Origin: Rikenellaceae bacterium
Lineage (GTDB): Bacteria > Bacteroidota > Bacteroidia > Bacteroidales > Rikenellaceae
Assembly: GCA_015060115.1 (NCBI GenBank)
Contig: SUZB01000003.1
Span: 62,001 to 126,000, forward strand
DNA: 64,000 bases
Direction: 5' to 3'
Shown: positions 8,533-18,526 of the stretch, in pieces
How the letters are laid out: each line of letters opens with the position of its first letter
How positions within the stretch are numbered: position 1 is the first letter of the stretch
The notes under the pieces: model-generated
Seen by the model: the letters and a program-made list of their open reading frames with translations, nothing else
What the model was told of the DNA's origin: nothing
Databases searched by the model: none
Translations under genes and position numbers: made by a program

Positions 8533-8566
8533 CTAAAAACTAACAACTAAAAACTAATAACTAAAA
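8533..8566 (+). repeat. Short A-rich repeat (AACTAAYAACT units)
   Basis: Four tandem degenerate units (CTAAAAACTAACAACTAAAA and on) directly at the stop codon of the minus-strand protease gene. The same units flank the R1 elements. Confidence 0.75.
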
Positions 8567-10447
8567 TTACAGCCAACCTCCATTTTCGGCCTTGGCGCCA
8601 CGCACAACCAACTCTGCTTCGCGCTCTACAACCATACCGCCCATAGAGTTGCCACCGCCGGCACTCTCGCCACCGATGATAGCGTATATCTTGATACGGC
8701 CCGTGCCCGGCTTGTTGCACTGGATTGTGAGCAGACCATTTTCGATGCGAGGCTTGCCTTGTATGCCGAGTGCATCACGCACCTCGTCCGTAACCTCGCA
8801 ACCCTGATATGTCAGCGACTCGGAGTCATCGCCAAAGTATTCGTCAAGCGAGAGTGTTGCCTCCTCGCCACTCTTGATGTAGAGGCAGGGCGTAGAGTCC
8901 ATCTGCATCAGCAAGAGGTGGGCATCGATATATCCACCGCCAAGTTTGCCTTTGTATGGTTCGAGGCTGATGTTCTTCCATCCGCCGAGGTCGTAGTCGA
9001 AGTAACGCTTTGAGCCTGTCTGATGAGTGTTGATGTCGTGTGTCGAGGTTACGATAAGTCTTCTAAACTCATCGCTTGTGAAGCTGTAACCCCTCTTTAA
9101 CGCATACGATAGGGCGAGTGCAGCACAGCCAGATACATGGGGTGTTGCCATAGATGTACCCTGCATATACTCATAACCATAGGTTAGGTCTACGCTGGTT
9201 GACGATATGCCCATTATTGTGCCGTAGGTGAGGTCGCCACCCGGGGCGCAGATGTTTACTCCAGGACCATAGTTGGTGTAGTATGTCGCTGTGTAGTTTG
9301 CCGACATTGCCGATACGGCGATATATTTATTGTATGCGCCGGGGTAGTCGGCAGTTGTGGCAGCCTCGTTGCCCGCAGCAAATATTGCCACGCCACCCTC
9401 GATAACACCCTCCAAACGGGCATTGCTTTCGAAGTACTCCACAGCATCTTTCAACACCGAGTCGTAGCGCTCATACTCGCTATCAGAGAGATATGTGTTG
9501 GGTTCATAACCCCAAGAGTTGTTAGCGATAACGGCGCCATTGTCGGCAGCATAGATAAACGCCTTGGCAATCTGGTGAGCATAGCAACTCTCGTCGTTCT
9601 CAAAAATCTGCAACGACATAATCTTTACGCCATCGCCCTTGCCTGTGCCACCTGCGATACCGCACACGGCATATCCGTTGTTGTTTACTGCAGAGATTGT
9701 GCCCGCCACATGGGTGCCGTGAGCGTCTGCGGTGATTGCGCCACTGTCTACTACAAAGTTGTAGCCATTGATGTCATCGACATAGCCGTTGCCGTCGTCA
9801 TCAACACCCGCAGTACCACTCTTTTCGGCCTCGTTGACCCACATATTGGCCTCAAGGTCGGGGTGGTTAGCCATAACGCCACCATCAAGCACTGCTACAA
9901 TAACGCGGTTGTCGCCTGCCGTGTACTTCCAGGCGTTGAGTAGGTTGATGTCGGCACCCGCTGCTGTGTCGCTACCCAACGAGCCATCGTTGTAGTAGTG
10001 CCACTGCCACGGCAGCTCTGGGTCGTCGAATGGCATCTCTACAGAGCGTGTAGGCTCTGGGCGTGAGGCGGGTGCAGGCTCTGCCTTGCCCACGATGCGG
10101 TGAAGTTTGATATCGTACTCCACGCGCTCTACGCCCTTGTTAAGAGCTATCGCCTCGGCAACGGTGCGGAGGTCTAAGCTCTCGTCAAAACGCACCAAGC
10201 GCCAGCGGTTGAGCTTCTCGGAGCGGGTTGCGGGGAACATAGGCTCGATATTGAGCGCTATGCCCTCTGTATCAAAGCTCTCTACATCCTCGGCTAAGCG
10301 CACCATAAGGCGACCCTTGGCAGCGCTCTCGTCCCAGTTGTAAATCTTGCTACTTGGCTCCTTCTCGGCTGGAATATCGCCAAGATTATCCTTAACACAC
10401 GCCGTAAGAGCAAACGCAATAAGGGTAATAATCAGAAATCTATTCAT
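8567..10447 (-). CDS. Surface or periplasmic subtilisin-like (S8) serine protease lipoprotein
   Basis: A 626-residue secreted protease. The signal peptide ends at Cys17 (ALTAC), suggesting a lipid anchor. Residues about 40-120 (RLMVRLAEDVESFDTEG ... GVERVEYDIKLHRIVGK) resemble an inhibitor-I9-like propeptide. The S8 domain spans about 145-480 and keeps the full catalytic triad: Asp188 in VAVLDGGV, His243 in HGTHVAGT, Ser432 in GTSMATPHVSG, with the oxyanion Asn in ANNSWG (309-310). A C-terminal region of about 130 residues starting around 495 has an all-beta look and may be a substrate or surface domain. It is the first gene of the row of three exported proteins. It could process surface proteins or host substrates; this is inference. 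Confidence 0.93.
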   Translation of the reverse strand: MNRFLIITLIAFALTACVKDNLGDIPAEKEPSSKIYNWDESAAKGRLMVRLAEDVESFDTEGIALNIEPMFPATRSEKLNRWRLVRFDESLDLRTVAEAIALNKGVERVEYDIKLHRIVGKAEPAPASRPEPTRSVEMPFDDPELPWQWHYYNDGSLGSDTAAGADINLLNAWKYTAGDNRVIVAVLDGGVMANHPDLEANMWVNEAEKSGTAGVDDDGNGYVDDINGYNFVVDSGAITADAHGTHVAGTISAVNNNGYAVCGIAGGTGKGDGVKIMSLQIFENDESCYAHQIAKAFIYAADNGAVIANNSWGYEPNTYLSDSEYERYDSVLKDAVEYFESNARLEGVIEGGVAIFAAGNEAATTADYPGAYNKYIAVSAMSANYTATYYTNYGPGVNICAPGGDLTYGTIMGISSTSVDLTYGYEYMQGTSMATPHVSGCAALALSYALKRGYSFTSDEFRRLIVTSTHDINTHQTGSKRYFDYDLGGWKNISLEPYKGKLGGGYIDAHLLLMQMDSTPCLYIKSGEEATLSLDEYFGDDSESLTYQGCEVTDEVRDALGIQGKPRIENGLLTIQCNKPGTGRIKIYAIIGGESAGGGNSMGGMVVEREAELVVRGAKAENGGWL

Positions 10448-10489
10448 TTTTTACAGTTTTAGGTTCTCGGACTTTTAACACTTTGGCAA

Positions 10490-10524
10490 CAAAGATAGAA
10501 AAAAAGATAAATAAAAAGAGCAAA
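10490..10524 (-). promoter_or_regulatory. Candidate promoter of the S8 protease gene
   Basis: The -7 box TATCTTTG is at 10497-10490 and TTTG at 10524-10521 on the minus strand. The spacer is 23 bases, longer than the usual 19-21, and the upstream box overlaps the galM terminator. Confidence 0.45.
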
Positions 10525-10547
10525 GAATATAAAAATCTTTGCTCTTT
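10498..10547 (-). terminator. galM terminator with the recurrent AGAGCAAAGA stem
   Basis: On the minus strand AAAGAGCAAAGA, a loop of about ten bases and TCTTTGCTCTTT form the stem, followed by TTATTTATCTTTTTTT. The same stem recurs at 47887 and 52057. Confidence 0.8.
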
Positions 10548-10574
10548 AGTGCTTTGGGAGAGTGGTTAGATGAT

Positions 10575-10607
10575 CTAATAACTAAAAACTAACAACTAAC
10601 AACTCTC
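10575..10607 (+). repeat. Short A-rich repeat (AACTAAYAACT units)
   Basis: CTAATAACTAAAAACTAACA and following units, ending AACTCTC, next to the galM stop codon. Confidence 0.75.
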
Positions 10608-10610
10608 ATG

Positions 10611-11666
10611 TTAGAACTGCTCCAGCTTAAAGACAATCTTATTGCAGTATAGCTCATCGGCCTTAAGATAGATTGAGGGGAAGTCGGGGTGGTTTACCGC
10701 ATCGCTAAAGCCCTGACACTCGATAGCCACGCCGGCATAGTCCTGATAGTATTTATCCGACTTGGTCTTAGGACAGCCACCCGAGAGCCAGTTACCCGTG
10801 TAGAGCACCGCTGCGGGCTGTGATGATAGTACCGTAACCTTACGACCCGTAGCCTTGCAACGCAACTGGCCAACCTCCTTAAGGATATTCTTCTCATAGC
10901 CATCAACAGCAAAGCAGTGGTCGTAGCCACGGAAGTTGCGTATGTTGTTGAACTCCGCGTCTATATCACGGCCAAAATCTCTCCACTCCGAAAAGTCGAA
11001 GGGTGTGCCAGCGACATCGAGCAACTTGCCCGTAGGTATCTGCACGGTATCCATCTCCAAAACCTTCGATGAGTTGAGCTTAAGCTCGTGGTCGAGGATT
11101 GTCTTATCCGAGCCCTCGCCGTGAAGGTTCCAGTAGAGGTGATTGGTGAGGTTTACCACCGTATTTTTGTTCGACTTAGCGAGGTAGGTAATCTCAAGGT
11201 TGTCCTCATCGTCGAAGTCGTAGACAGCCTCCACAACCAACTCGCCAGGGTAGCCCTGCTCCATATCCTCCGCTACATAGCTGAATACCACACGGTTGGT
11301 CTCTACGCGACCCTCCCAGTAGCGGTTGGCAAAGCCCTTTGAACCACCGTGAAGGTGGTTAGGGCCATTGTTTACCTCCAAGCGGTACTCAACACCATCG
11401 ATGACCATATGTCCACGGGCGATACGGCCGGCAACACGACCTACGCTCTTGCCACTCGCTGCACCATCACCGATATACGATGTGGGCTCCTTATAGCCGA
11501 GTGCCACATCCTCGATATTGCCGTTGCGGTCGGCAAACTTGATACTCACAATCGAAGCGCCGATATTGCATAGCTGCACCTCCGAGCCACGGCTGTTGCG
11601 CATAGTGTAGAGTATGATGCCCTCGCCCTCAGGCGTAGAGCCCCAAATATGCTGTAAAATCTCCAT
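10611..11666 (-). CDS. galM: Aldose 1-epimerase (mutarotase)
   Basis: A 351-residue cytosolic enzyme that interconverts alpha and beta anomers of galactose and other aldoses. The family landmarks are present: GRVAGRIARGHMVIDGVEY and NNGPNHLHGGSKGFANRYW (about residues 75-117), NLTNHLYWNLHGEG with the catalytic His (about 173-186), and a C-terminal ECQGFSDAVNHPDFPS with the catalytic Glu. It has no signal peptide. Its ATG overlaps the gltX stop by one base (TAATG), so it is translationally coupled to gltX. It is last in a ychF-SIMPL-gltX-galM transcription unit and is followed by a terminator. Confidence 0.95.
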   Translation of the reverse strand: MEILQHIWGSTPEGEGIILYTMRNSRGSEVQLCNIGASIVSIKFADRNGNIEDVALGYKEPTSYIGDGAASGKSVGRVAGRIARGHMVIDGVEYRLEVNNGPNHLHGGSKGFANRYWEGRVETNRVVFSYVAEDMEQGYPGELVVEAVYDFDDEDNLEITYLAKSNKNTVVNLTNHLYWNLHGEGSDKTILDHELKLNSSKVLEMDTVQIPTGKLLDVAGTPFDFSEWRDFGRDIDAEFNNIRNFRGYDHCFAVDGYEKNILKEVGQLRCKATGRKVTVLSSQPAAVLYTGNWLSGGCPKTKSDKYYQDYAGVAIECQGFSDAVNHPDFPSIYLKADELYCNKIVFKLEQF

Positions 11667-13201
11667 TATTCGGCAGGTGTTACATTCTTAATAAGGTTGT
11701 CGATACGCTTTAGGCACTCCGCCTTGCCGATAAACTCCGTAACATCGAACATACCGGGACCCTTGCCAGCACCAACCAGCGCAAGGCGCAGGGTGTTCAT
11801 CACCTGACCCAACGAGAAGCCCTTGGCCTCAATCCAAGCACGCACCACAGCCTCGGTATTCTCCTTCGAGAAGTTGTCGATAGCCTCCAATACTGAGCTG
11901 AGCTCCTTAAGCATTGCGGGGTTCTCGCCCTTCCACTGCTTCTTCGTAAGCTTCTCCTCATACTCGGTAGGTGCAACGAAGAAGAACGAGGTGAGATCCC
12001 ACATATCTGTTGTAAGCGTCATACGCTCCTTCATGATGCCCGCTGCCTTGCCTGCCAACTCATCCGAGGTCTCAATGCCGTGAGCCTTAAGTATAGGCTG
12101 CATAATAGGTGCGAGCTGCTCGTCCGAGAGGTTGTGCATATACTGCGCATTAAACCACTTAGCCTTGTCGGGCTGGAAGCGTGCACCCGCCTTAGATACT
12201 CTGTCGAGCGAGAATGAGTCGATAAGCTCCTGCATTGAGAATATCTCCTGCTCAGTGCCGGGATTCCAGCCGAGCAGAGCAAGCATATTGATAAATGCCT
12301 CGGCGAGGTAGCCATCCTCACGATAGCCACGCGCTGTGTCGCCTGTTGCGGGCGCCTTCCAGAAGAGTGGGAATACGGGGAAGCCCATCTTGTCGCCATC
12401 ACGCTTCGAGAGCTTACCGCCACCCGTAGGCTTCAGCAGTAGGGGAAGATGCGCAAACTCAGGGCGTGTGTCGTCCCAGCCAAAGGCGCGGTAGAGGAGA
12501 TAGTGCAATGGCAACGAGGGCAACCACTCCTCGCCACGAATAACATGCGACACCTCCATAAGGTGGTCATCGACAATGTTTGCAAGGTGGTAGGTGGGCA
12601 GAGCATCTGCCGACTTGTAGAGCACCTTATCATCGAGGGTTGAGGTATTGACCTCGACATGGCCACGGATAAGGTCGTCCATCGCCACAACCTCGTTCTC
12701 GGGCATCTTGAAGCGCACAACCCACTGGTCGCCACGCGCTATGCGTGCCTCGACCTCCTCCTTTGAGAGTGAGAGCGATGTGGGCAGCTTCTCGCGTACC
12801 TCATAGTTGTAGGCAAAGGTCTTGCCTGCCTCCTCGGCCTCCTTGCGCAGAGCATCAAGCTCCTCAGGGGTGTCGAAGGCGTAGTATGCCCAGCCGGCAT
12901 CAACCAACTCAGTAGCATACTTCAAATATATCTCACGACGCTCGCTCTGGCGATAGGGGGCGTGAGGGCCACCAACGCCAACACCCTCGTCAATCTCAAT
13001 GCCACACCACTTGAGCGACTCGATGATGTAGTCCTCGGCACCGGGTACAAAGCGCTGTGAGTCGGTATCCTCGATACGCAACAGCATCTTACCGCCGTGG
13101 CGACGAGCAAAAAGGTAGTTATAAAGGGCAGTGCGCACACCACCGATGTGCAATGGGCCCGTAGGGCTGGGTGCAAAACGCACTCTTACTTCTCTGTTCA
13201 T
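11666..13201 (-). CDS. gltX: Glutamyl-tRNA synthetase
   Basis: A 511-residue class I synthetase that charges tRNA-Glu. The ATP-binding motif [11 protein letters not shown] is at residues 11-21 (HIGG 18-21) and the KMSKS-type loop is KLSKRDGDK (263-271). Between them lie [21 protein letters not shown] and the expected catalytic-domain insert. The C-terminal anticodon-binding domain is helical (about 340-511). No tRNA-Gln amidotransferase gene is in the window, so it cannot be said whether it also charges tRNA-Gln. It starts 23 bases after the SIMPL-domain gene and overlaps galM. Confidence 0.98.
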   Translation of the reverse strand: MNREVRVRFAPSPTGPLHIGGVRTALYNYLFARRHGGKMLLRIEDTDSQRFVPGAEDYIIESLKWCGIEIDEGVGVGGPHAPYRQSERREIYLKYATELVDAGWAYYAFDTPEELDALRKEAEEAGKTFAYNYEVREKLPTSLSLSKEEVEARIARGDQWVVRFKMPENEVVAMDDLIRGHVEVNTSTLDDKVLYKSADALPTYHLANIVDDHLMEVSHVIRGEEWLPSLPLHYLLYRAFGWDDTRPEFAHLPLLLKPTGGGKLSKRDGDKMGFPVFPLFWKAPATGDTARGYREDGYLAEAFINMLALLGWNPGTEQEIFSMQELIDSFSLDRVSKAGARFQPDKAKWFNAQYMHNLSDEQLAPIMQPILKAHGIETSDELAGKAAGIMKERMTLTTDMWDLTSFFFVAPTEYEEKLTKKQWKGENPAMLKELSSVLEAIDNFSKENTEAVVRAWIEAKGFSLGQVMNTLRLALVGAGKGPGMFDVTEFIGKAECLKRIDNLIKNVTPAE

Positions 13202-13224
13202 AATCGTGTACTTATTTTGTTGTA

Positions 13225-13965
13225 CTATTTTACTGTCTTAATCTTAAACTCCGAACGCACCGTTACGCGCGCCTTCTTCTCGCGTGACGAGAGGTTGAAC
13301 GAGCCACCTGCCGAGAACTCCTCGTCACCCGTAGCTGCGGTAATCTGGAAGACACCAGCACGCGACATCTTCAACTCGCCAAGCATAGCCTCTGAGCTCT
13401 CGGCGATGTTCTGGGCACGCTCACGAGCATCGGCCGCTGCAGCTGCCAACAACGAGAGCTTGACATCCTCCAAGCCCGAATAGTAATACATAGGGTTGTA
13501 TACGCGGATCTTTAGACCCTCGGCAATAAGCGAGGGTAGCTCACGCGCTGCATCTTCGGTTGTGTCTACATCGTTTGACTCGATGGTGAACGACTGCTCG
13601 ATGTTGTAGCCTGCAAACTGCTGACCTACATAGTCGCCATTCTCGTATATCGAGCGAGTAAGCTCCGAGGTATAGGGCATATCAAACGATATGGCATCCT
13701 TCGTTACACCCTTCGATGTTAAGAACTCCACAATGCGGTTGCGGTGCTCCTCAAGGTTGTGATATGCTACGGCAGCATCGTAGTTTTCGGCCTCAATTTT
13801 ACCCTCGATAACGATAAGGTCTGAGGTAAACTCCGTCTCGCCTAAGCCCGTTACGGCGATTGTGCCATTGTTGATGCGGTAGCGCTGTGTTACGGCTGCC
13901 GAGAGTACGATTGCTGCAAGCACGATGGCCGAAGCAAAGATGATATATTTCCACAACTTATCCAT
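13225..13965 (-). CDS. SIMPL-domain (DUF541) protein
   Basis: A 246-residue protein with one N-terminal hydrophobic segment (residues 8-26, [19 protein letters not shown]), so anchored in the inner membrane or exported. The remainder is the SIMPL/DUF541 domain: [20 protein letters not shown] at the start, [16 protein letters not shown] in the middle, and [24 protein letters not shown] near the end. Family members include an oxidative-stress protein and a kinase-signalling partner, but the biochemical role of bacterial ones is not known. It lies between ychF (22-base gap) and gltX (23-base gap), so probably in one operon. Confidence 0.92.
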   Translation of the reverse strand: MDKLWKYIIFASAIVLAAIVLSAAVTQRYRINNGTIAVTGLGETEFTSDLIVIEGKIEAENYDAAVAYHNLEEHRNRIVEFLTSKGVTKDAISFDMPYTSELTRSIYENGDYVGQQFAGYNIEQSFTIESNDVDTTEDAARELPSLIAEGLKIRVYNPMYYYSGLEDVKLSLLAAAAADARERAQNIAESSEAMLGELKMSRAGVFQITAATGDEEFSAGGSFNLSSREKKARVTVRSEFKIKTVK

Positions 13966-13987
13966 AGCTGCTCTTATGTTTTAATGG

Positions 13988-15085
13988 TTAGACATTGAAA
14001 AGGAAGTGCATAATATCGCCATCCTCCACTACATACTCCTTGCCCTCGATGCCAATCTTGCCTACATCGCGGCAAGCACGCTCCGAGCCAAGCTCTACAT
14101 AGTCGGCATACTTGATAACCTCGGCACGGATGAAGCCACGCTCAAAGTCGGTATGTATGATACCCGCAGTCTCAGGCGCCTTCATGCCTCGGCGGAAGGT
14201 CCAAGCACGGCTCTCGTCAGCACCCGTAGTGAAGAATGTCTGCAAGTCGAGCAGACGGTAGGCAGCCTTGATAAGACGGCTCACGCCCGACTCCTCAAGA
14301 CCCATATCCTGAAGGAACATCTGTCGCTCCTCGAAGGTCTCCAACTCGGCAATATCGGCCTCGGCACTCGCCGCCACGATAAGCATCTCGGCGTGCTCGT
14401 TGGCGATAGCCGCACGCACAGCCTCGGTGTGAGCGTTGCCCTTAACGGCAGATGCCTCGTCTACATTGCAGACATAGAGCACGGGTTTGTCAGTGAGAAG
14501 ATTCAAATCCCACACCGCCTTGCGCTCCTCTGCCGTAAGCTCCACAGTACGCGCCGAGAGACCTTGCTCCAGAGCCTCCTTGTAGCGGCACAAGATGTCG
14601 TACTGGCGCTTAGCATTCTTGTCGCCCGCCGTAGCCTGCTTCTGGCACTTGCTGATACGGTTCTCGATTGTCTCAAGGTCCTTGAGCTGTAGCTCGGTGT
14701 CGATGATGCCCTTGTCGCGTACGGGGTCTACCGTGCCGTCTACATGGGTGATGTTCTCGTTCTCGAAGCAACGCAACACATGGATAATGGCGTTGGTGTT
14801 ACGGATATTTGCCAAGAACTTGTTGCCCAAGCCCTCGCCCTTTGATGCACCCTTTACAAGGCCTGCGATATCGACAATCTCGATAGTTGTGGGCACCACA
14901 CGCTTGGGGTTGTCAATCTCAACAAGCTTCGTAAGACGCTCATCGGGCACGGTGATAACGCCCACATTGGGCTCAATAGTACAGAAGGGGAAGTTTGCCG
15001 CCTGCGCACGCGCATTCGACAAGCAGTTAAAGAGTGTCGACTTACCAACATTGGGTAGTCCTACAATTCCACATTGTAATGCCAT
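13988..15085 (-). CDS. ychF: YchF/Ola1-type ATPase
   Basis: A 365-residue Obg-related P-loop ATPase that binds ribosomes and is linked to stress responses. The P-loop GLPNVGKST is at residues 9-17; DIAGLVKGASKGEGLGNKFL holds the switch II region; NVDEAS stands where GTPases have NKxD, the change that gives ATP preference. A coiled-coil middle and a C-terminal TGS domain (TFFTTGADESRAWTFRRG ... YVVEDGDIMHFLFNV) follow. Length agrees with the family (363-365). It heads the ychF-SIMPL-gltX-galM unit; upstream lie only repeats. Confidence 0.97.
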   Translation of the reverse strand: MALQCGIVGLPNVGKSTLFNCLSNARAQAANFPFCTIEPNVGVITVPDERLTKLVEIDNPKRVVPTTIEIVDIAGLVKGASKGEGLGNKFLANIRNTNAIIHVLRCFENENITHVDGTVDPVRDKGIIDTELQLKDLETIENRISKCQKQATAGDKNAKRQYDILCRYKEALEQGLSARTVELTAEERKAVWDLNLLTDKPVLYVCNVDEASAVKGNAHTEAVRAAIANEHAEMLIVAASAEADIAELETFEERQMFLQDMGLEESGVSRLIKAAYRLLDLQTFFTTGADESRAWTFRRGMKAPETAGIIHTDFERGFIRAEVIKYADYVELGSERACRDVGKIGIEGKEYVVEDGDIMHFLFNV

Positions 15086-15117
15086 AAGTATATTAATTAT
15101 TCAAATTTTCTTTTTTA

Positions 15118-15243
15118 AGTTTTAAGTTATTAGTTTTTAGAGTTTTAAGACCTTAGGACTTTAGGACCTTAAGACCATTACGAGGTCGGGTATCAAAATA
15201 GTCTTATTTGTTCTAAAAAAATCTAACAACTAATAACTCTCTT
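15118..15243 (+). repeat. Interspersed hairpin element, family R1, copy 2
   Basis: The left end is AAGTTATTAGTTTTTAG (inverse of the A-rich tail), then units TTAAGACC, TTAGGAC, TTTAGGACC. The core is at 15173-15195, followed by GTCTTATTTGTTCTAAA and the A-rich tail CTAACAACTAATAACT. The two ends are inverted repeats. It fills most of the gap before ychF. Confidence 0.82.
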
Positions 15244-15266
15244 TTCTTCTCTCTTTTCTCTCGCAA

Positions 15267-15360
15267 TGTCATTCTGAACGCGAGTGAAGAATCTCTCAGT
15301 TAGCAATTAGTTCAGTGTTTTTGTAGACCTTTAGATCTTTCGCTAAAGCTCAAGATGACA
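15267..15360 (+). repeat. Palindromic element, family R2, copy 1
   Basis: 94 bases bounded by TGTCATTCTGAACGCGAGTG and, at the other end, TTCGCTAAAGCTCAAGATGA followed by CA: imperfect inverted repeats with an AGAATCT / AGATCTTT inner pair. Two more copies are at 25721 and 26662. Confidence 0.8.
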
Positions 15361-15363
15361 TAT

Positions 15364-15396
15364 TCTAACAACTAATAACTAAAAACTAACAACTAA
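15364..15396 (+). repeat. Short A-rich repeat (AACTAAYAACT units)
   Basis: Four tandem units between the R2 element and the stop codon of the CLC gene. With the two elements before it, this accounts for nearly the whole 314-base gap; no gene is visible there. Confidence 0.75.
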
Positions 15397-15399
15397 ATT

Positions 15400-17199
15400 T
15401 TAGTCTGCCTGCGAAACATTTACCAGCGCCTCGCGGTAAGAGTTCAAGATGCGTGACTTCGAGATAAAGCCCAAATAGCGGTTCTCCTTATCCACCACGG
15501 GGAGCATCCAGGTGTTGCCCTGCTCGAAGCGAGGCATAATGCTCTGAATCATCTCGTGCTCCAAAATCTTATCCGCCGGCTGAATCATATAGTGCATAAT
15601 CGAGCGCGACCACTTATCGCGGTTAAACATATCACGGCGCAGGTCGTCGAGCTGCACAATGCCGAGCAACCTGCCCTGATTATCCAGCACGGGGAAGATG
15701 TTGCGGCGAGCACTCGATATGATGTTTACCACATCGCCCAAGGTGATATTTTCGCGTAGGCGCACAAAGTCGGTCTCCATAAGCTCGTCAAGGCGCAAGA
15801 ATACAAATGCCGAAGAGTCCTTGTCGTGTGTGAGCAACTCACCACGCATACGCAACTGCTTGGTGTATATAGAGTCGCGGTCGAGACCATAGTTCACGGC
15901 AAACGACATACACGACACAATCATCAGCGGGATAAAGAGGCCGTAGCCATTCGAGAGCTCGGCGATAAGGAATATCGAGGTCAGGGGCGCCTTCATCACA
16001 CCCGACATCACACCAGCCATACCGGCCAATGTGAACGAGGTAATCGAGATATCCCAACCAAAGACCGTGCGACAGATAACCGCCAATGTAGCACCCGCAA
16101 AGGCACCCACGAACAACGAGGGTGCGAATGTACCACCGACACCGCCCGCTGCATTTGTCGTAGCCATAGCCACCACCTTGAAGAGCATCACGGCAATAAG
16201 GTAGATAATCAAGAACCAGTCGGCATCGCTAAGGGTGTAGAATAGCGTGTTGTTGAACAGTTGCTGAGTGTTGCCGTGCATCAAGCCCACAAAGCTGTCG
16301 TGGCCCTCACCATAGAGGGGTGGGAAGATGAAGATGAGGATACCGAGCGAGATACCCGCATAGAGCCACTTGCGCCACTGCTGAGTGATGCGGTTGTAGA
16401 AGCCACCCACCTTGGAGTTTACCGAGGTGAAGTAGTAGGCCATAACACCGCAGAAGCAGCCGAGAAGCACGAAGAGGGGTATCTGCGCCACCTGAAACAT
16501 ATCCTCGGTATCGAGCGATACGGCAATGATGGGCGAGAAGCCGTGCAGCGAGAGCGAGATAATAGTCGCTGTCATCGAGGCGATAAGTAGCGGGATAATC
16601 GACTTCGAGGTGATGTCGAGCATCAAAATCTCAAGTACAAAGACCACACCCGTGATAGGTGCCTTAAAGACCGCAGCCACCGCAGCACCTGCACCGCAAC
16701 AGAGCAGCAGTGTGATGTTCTTGTAGTTGAGGCGGGCGAGCTTACCGATGTTCGAGCCTATGGCGGCACCCGTCAAGACGATAGGTGCCTCAGGGCCTAC
16801 CGAACCACCAAAACCGATGGTCGTAGCACCACCCACGATAGATGTCCAGCAGTTGTGTCCTGCGATGCGTGAGTCCTTACGCGACATGGCGTAGAGCACT
16901 CGCGTAACACCCTCCGAGATACCGTCTTTGACGATATGCTTCACAAAGAGCGTGGCGAGGATAATACCGATAGCAGGGTAGACCAGATACATCCACTGCG
17001 CCTGGTCGACAGGTGTCCACGAGGTGAGCAGATGTGTGATTGTGTGGAGTAGCGTGTTGAAGATAAAGGCTCCGATGCCCGCACACAGACCCACGATGAT
17101 AGCCAATATGGCCATCGCCTGTGAGTTCGTGAGGCGGTGGGTTAGATAGAGGTAGCCCTGATAGATGCTCTCCTTGATATTTGCTTCTAATCGCTTCAT
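15400..17199 (-). CDS. CLC-family chloride channel/transporter with CBS domains
   Basis: A 599-residue inner-membrane protein. Ten or more hydrophobic segments span about residues 28-430. CLC signatures: GFGGSVGPEAPIV (130-142), where Glu137 aligns with the gating glutamate of the E. coli exchanger, and AAGGVGGTFAPSLFVGA in the second half. After the membrane part come two CBS motifs (about 465-590: LRENITLGDVVNIISSARRN ... and IQPADKILEHEMIQSIMPRF ...), which usually sense adenosine nucleotides. It could be a chloride/proton exchanger or a channel; sequence alone does not decide. Its start lies 27 bases after trpS, so the two are probably co-transcribed. Confidence 0.94.
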   Translation of the reverse strand: MKRLEANIKESIYQGYLYLTHRLTNSQAMAILAIIVGLCAGIGAFIFNTLLHTITHLLTSWTPVDQAQWMYLVYPAIGIILATLFVKHIVKDGISEGVTRVLYAMSRKDSRIAGHNCWTSIVGGATTIGFGGSVGPEAPIVLTGAAIGSNIGKLARLNYKNITLLLCCGAGAAVAAVFKAPITGVVFVLEILMLDITSKSIIPLLIASMTATIISLSLHGFSPIIAVSLDTEDMFQVAQIPLFVLLGCFCGVMAYYFTSVNSKVGGFYNRITQQWRKWLYAGISLGILIFIFPPLYGEGHDSFVGLMHGNTQQLFNNTLFYTLSDADWFLIIYLIAVMLFKVVAMATTNAAGGVGGTFAPSLFVGAFAGATLAVICRTVFGWDISITSFTLAGMAGVMSGVMKAPLTSIFLIAELSNGYGLFIPLMIVSCMSFAVNYGLDRDSIYTKQLRMRGELLTHDKDSSAFVFLRLDELMETDFVRLRENITLGDVVNIISSARRNIFPVLDNQGRLLGIVQLDDLRRDMFNRDKWSRSIMHYMIQPADKILEHEMIQSIMPRFEQGNTWMLPVVDKENRYLGFISKSRILNSYREALVNVSQAD

Positions 17200-17226
17200 T
17201 TTGCGCGATATTCGTTCTTAACTCTC

Positions 17227-18345
17227 TTATTTGCGGTACTCGGCAGCCTGACGAGCAATAAGCTCCTTATCCTCGAAGTAGTTGATGCGCATAGCGTTAC
17301 GCACATCGTGTAAGGTCTCGGCAGCAGCCTTGCGTGCCTCCTCCGAGCCACGGCGCAAAATCTCGTATACCTCCTCGATATGCTGCTCGTAGTGCTTGCG
17401 GCGCTCACGGATAGGCTCCAGCATCTCCTCCAATACGGCGATAAGCAACTTCTTGCACTTTACATCGCCCAAGCCACCACGGCGGTAGTGCTCCTTCATC
17501 GCCTCCAAGTTCTCGTAGTCGGGGCAGTACTTGGCAAAGTGCTCAGGACGAGAGAAGGCATCGAGGTAGGTGAAGACGGTGTTGCCCTCAACCTTGCCCG
17601 GGTCGGTAATCTTGAGGTGGTCGGGGTCTGTGTACATGCTCATAACCTTCTTCTTGACATCCTCGGCCGTATCCGAAAGGTAGATGCAGTTGCCCAACGA
17701 CTTCGACATCTTAGCCTTGCCATCGGTGCCGGGGAGGCGCAAGCAAGCGGCATTGGTGGGCAACATAATCTCTGGCTCAACCAGTGTCTCGCCATATACA
17801 GAGTTGAACTTATGCACAATCTCGCGTGTCTGCTCAATCATAGGCTCCTGATCCTCGCCTACGGGAACGGTCGTAGCACGGAAAGCCGTGATGTCCGATG
17901 CCTGCGAAATGGGGTAGGTGAAGAAGCCTACGGGAGTACCCTTGCGCTGCTGGTTCTCCTCCTCGCCATTGTTCTCAGCAAAGCCACGCATCTGAATTTC
18001 GGCCTTTACCGTAGGGTTGCGCTGAAGACGCTGTACCGTAACGAGGTTCATATAGTAGAACGCAAGCTCGGTAAGCTCCGTAACATACGACTGCACGAAG
18101 ATTGTAGACTTCTTAGGGTCGATGCCGCACGATAGGTAGTCCAACGCCACCTCGATAATGTTCTCACGAACCTTGTCGGGGTTGTCGGCATTGTCGGTTA
18201 GGGCCTGCGCATCAGCAATCATAATAAAAATTTTGTCGTAGAGGCCTGAGTTCTGCAACTCTACGCGACGACTCAACGAGCCTACGAAGTGTCCGAGGTG
18301 GAGCTTGCCAGTGGGGCGATCTCCGGTAAGAATTATCTTTGCCAT
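17227..18345 (-). CDS. trpS: Tryptophanyl-tRNA synthetase
   Basis: A 372-residue class I synthetase. The HIGH-type motif is [11 protein letters not shown] (residues 12-22) and the KMSKS loop is [11 protein letters not shown] (209-219). [12 protein letters not shown] and [20 protein letters not shown] are standard active-site segments. There is an insert, [19 protein letters not shown] (122-140), making this the longer form (about 370 rather than 330 residues). It is divergent from oxyR, with a 181-base shared upstream region, and is followed by the CLC gene. Confidence 0.97.
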   Translation of the reverse strand: MAKIILTGDRPTGKLHLGHFVGSLSRRVELQNSGLYDKIFIMIADAQALTDNADNPDKVRENIIEVALDYLSCGIDPKKSTIFVQSYVTELTELAFYYMNLVTVQRLQRNPTVKAEIQMRGFAENNGEEENQQRKGTPVGFFTYPISQASDITAFRATTVPVGEDQEPMIEQTREIVHKFNSVYGETLVEPEIMLPTNAACLRLPGTDGKAKMSKSLGNCIYLSDTAEDVKKKVMSMYTDPDHLKITDPGKVEGNTVFTYLDAFSRPEHFAKYCPDYENLEAMKEHYRRGGLGDVKCKKLLIAVLEEMLEPIRERRKHYEQHIEEVYEILRRGSEEARKAAAETLHDVRNAMRINYFEDKELIARQAAEYRK

Positions 18346-18426
18346 AAATTGTGTATATCGTTGTTAGACATTCGTGTGCACGCATAGCGTACACTTTATC
18401 GCGCATACCACGCGCGATACAGAGGG

Positions 18427-18434
18427 CAAATGTA
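18427..18434 (-). promoter_or_regulatory. Candidate -7 box of trpS
   Basis: TACATTTG on the minus strand fits TANNTTTG; a clear -33 box is missing. The 5' region to the start codon (about 80 bases) contains imperfect GCGCG/CGCG repeats (18375-18418). Confidence 0.45.
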
Positions 18435-18464
18435 CAAAAAAATTGCTTATTATTCGCCTATCGC

Positions 18465-18495
18465 ATTGTATTTATAGATTTTTTTTATAACTTTG
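18465..18495 (+). promoter_or_regulatory. Promoter of oxyR
   Basis: ATTG (18465-18468), a spacer of 19 bases, and TAACTTTG (18488-18495). The start codon is 31 bases downstream. Confidence 0.7.
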
Positions 18496-18526
18496 TAGGC
18501 AGTAAACCCCGTTACCTTATACGATT

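Noticed and set aside
15400..17199. CLC protein lacking the gating glutamate
   Set aside because: At first GSVGP seemed to replace GREGP, but aligning GPEAP with GREGP places Glu137 at the gating position, so the residue is kept.
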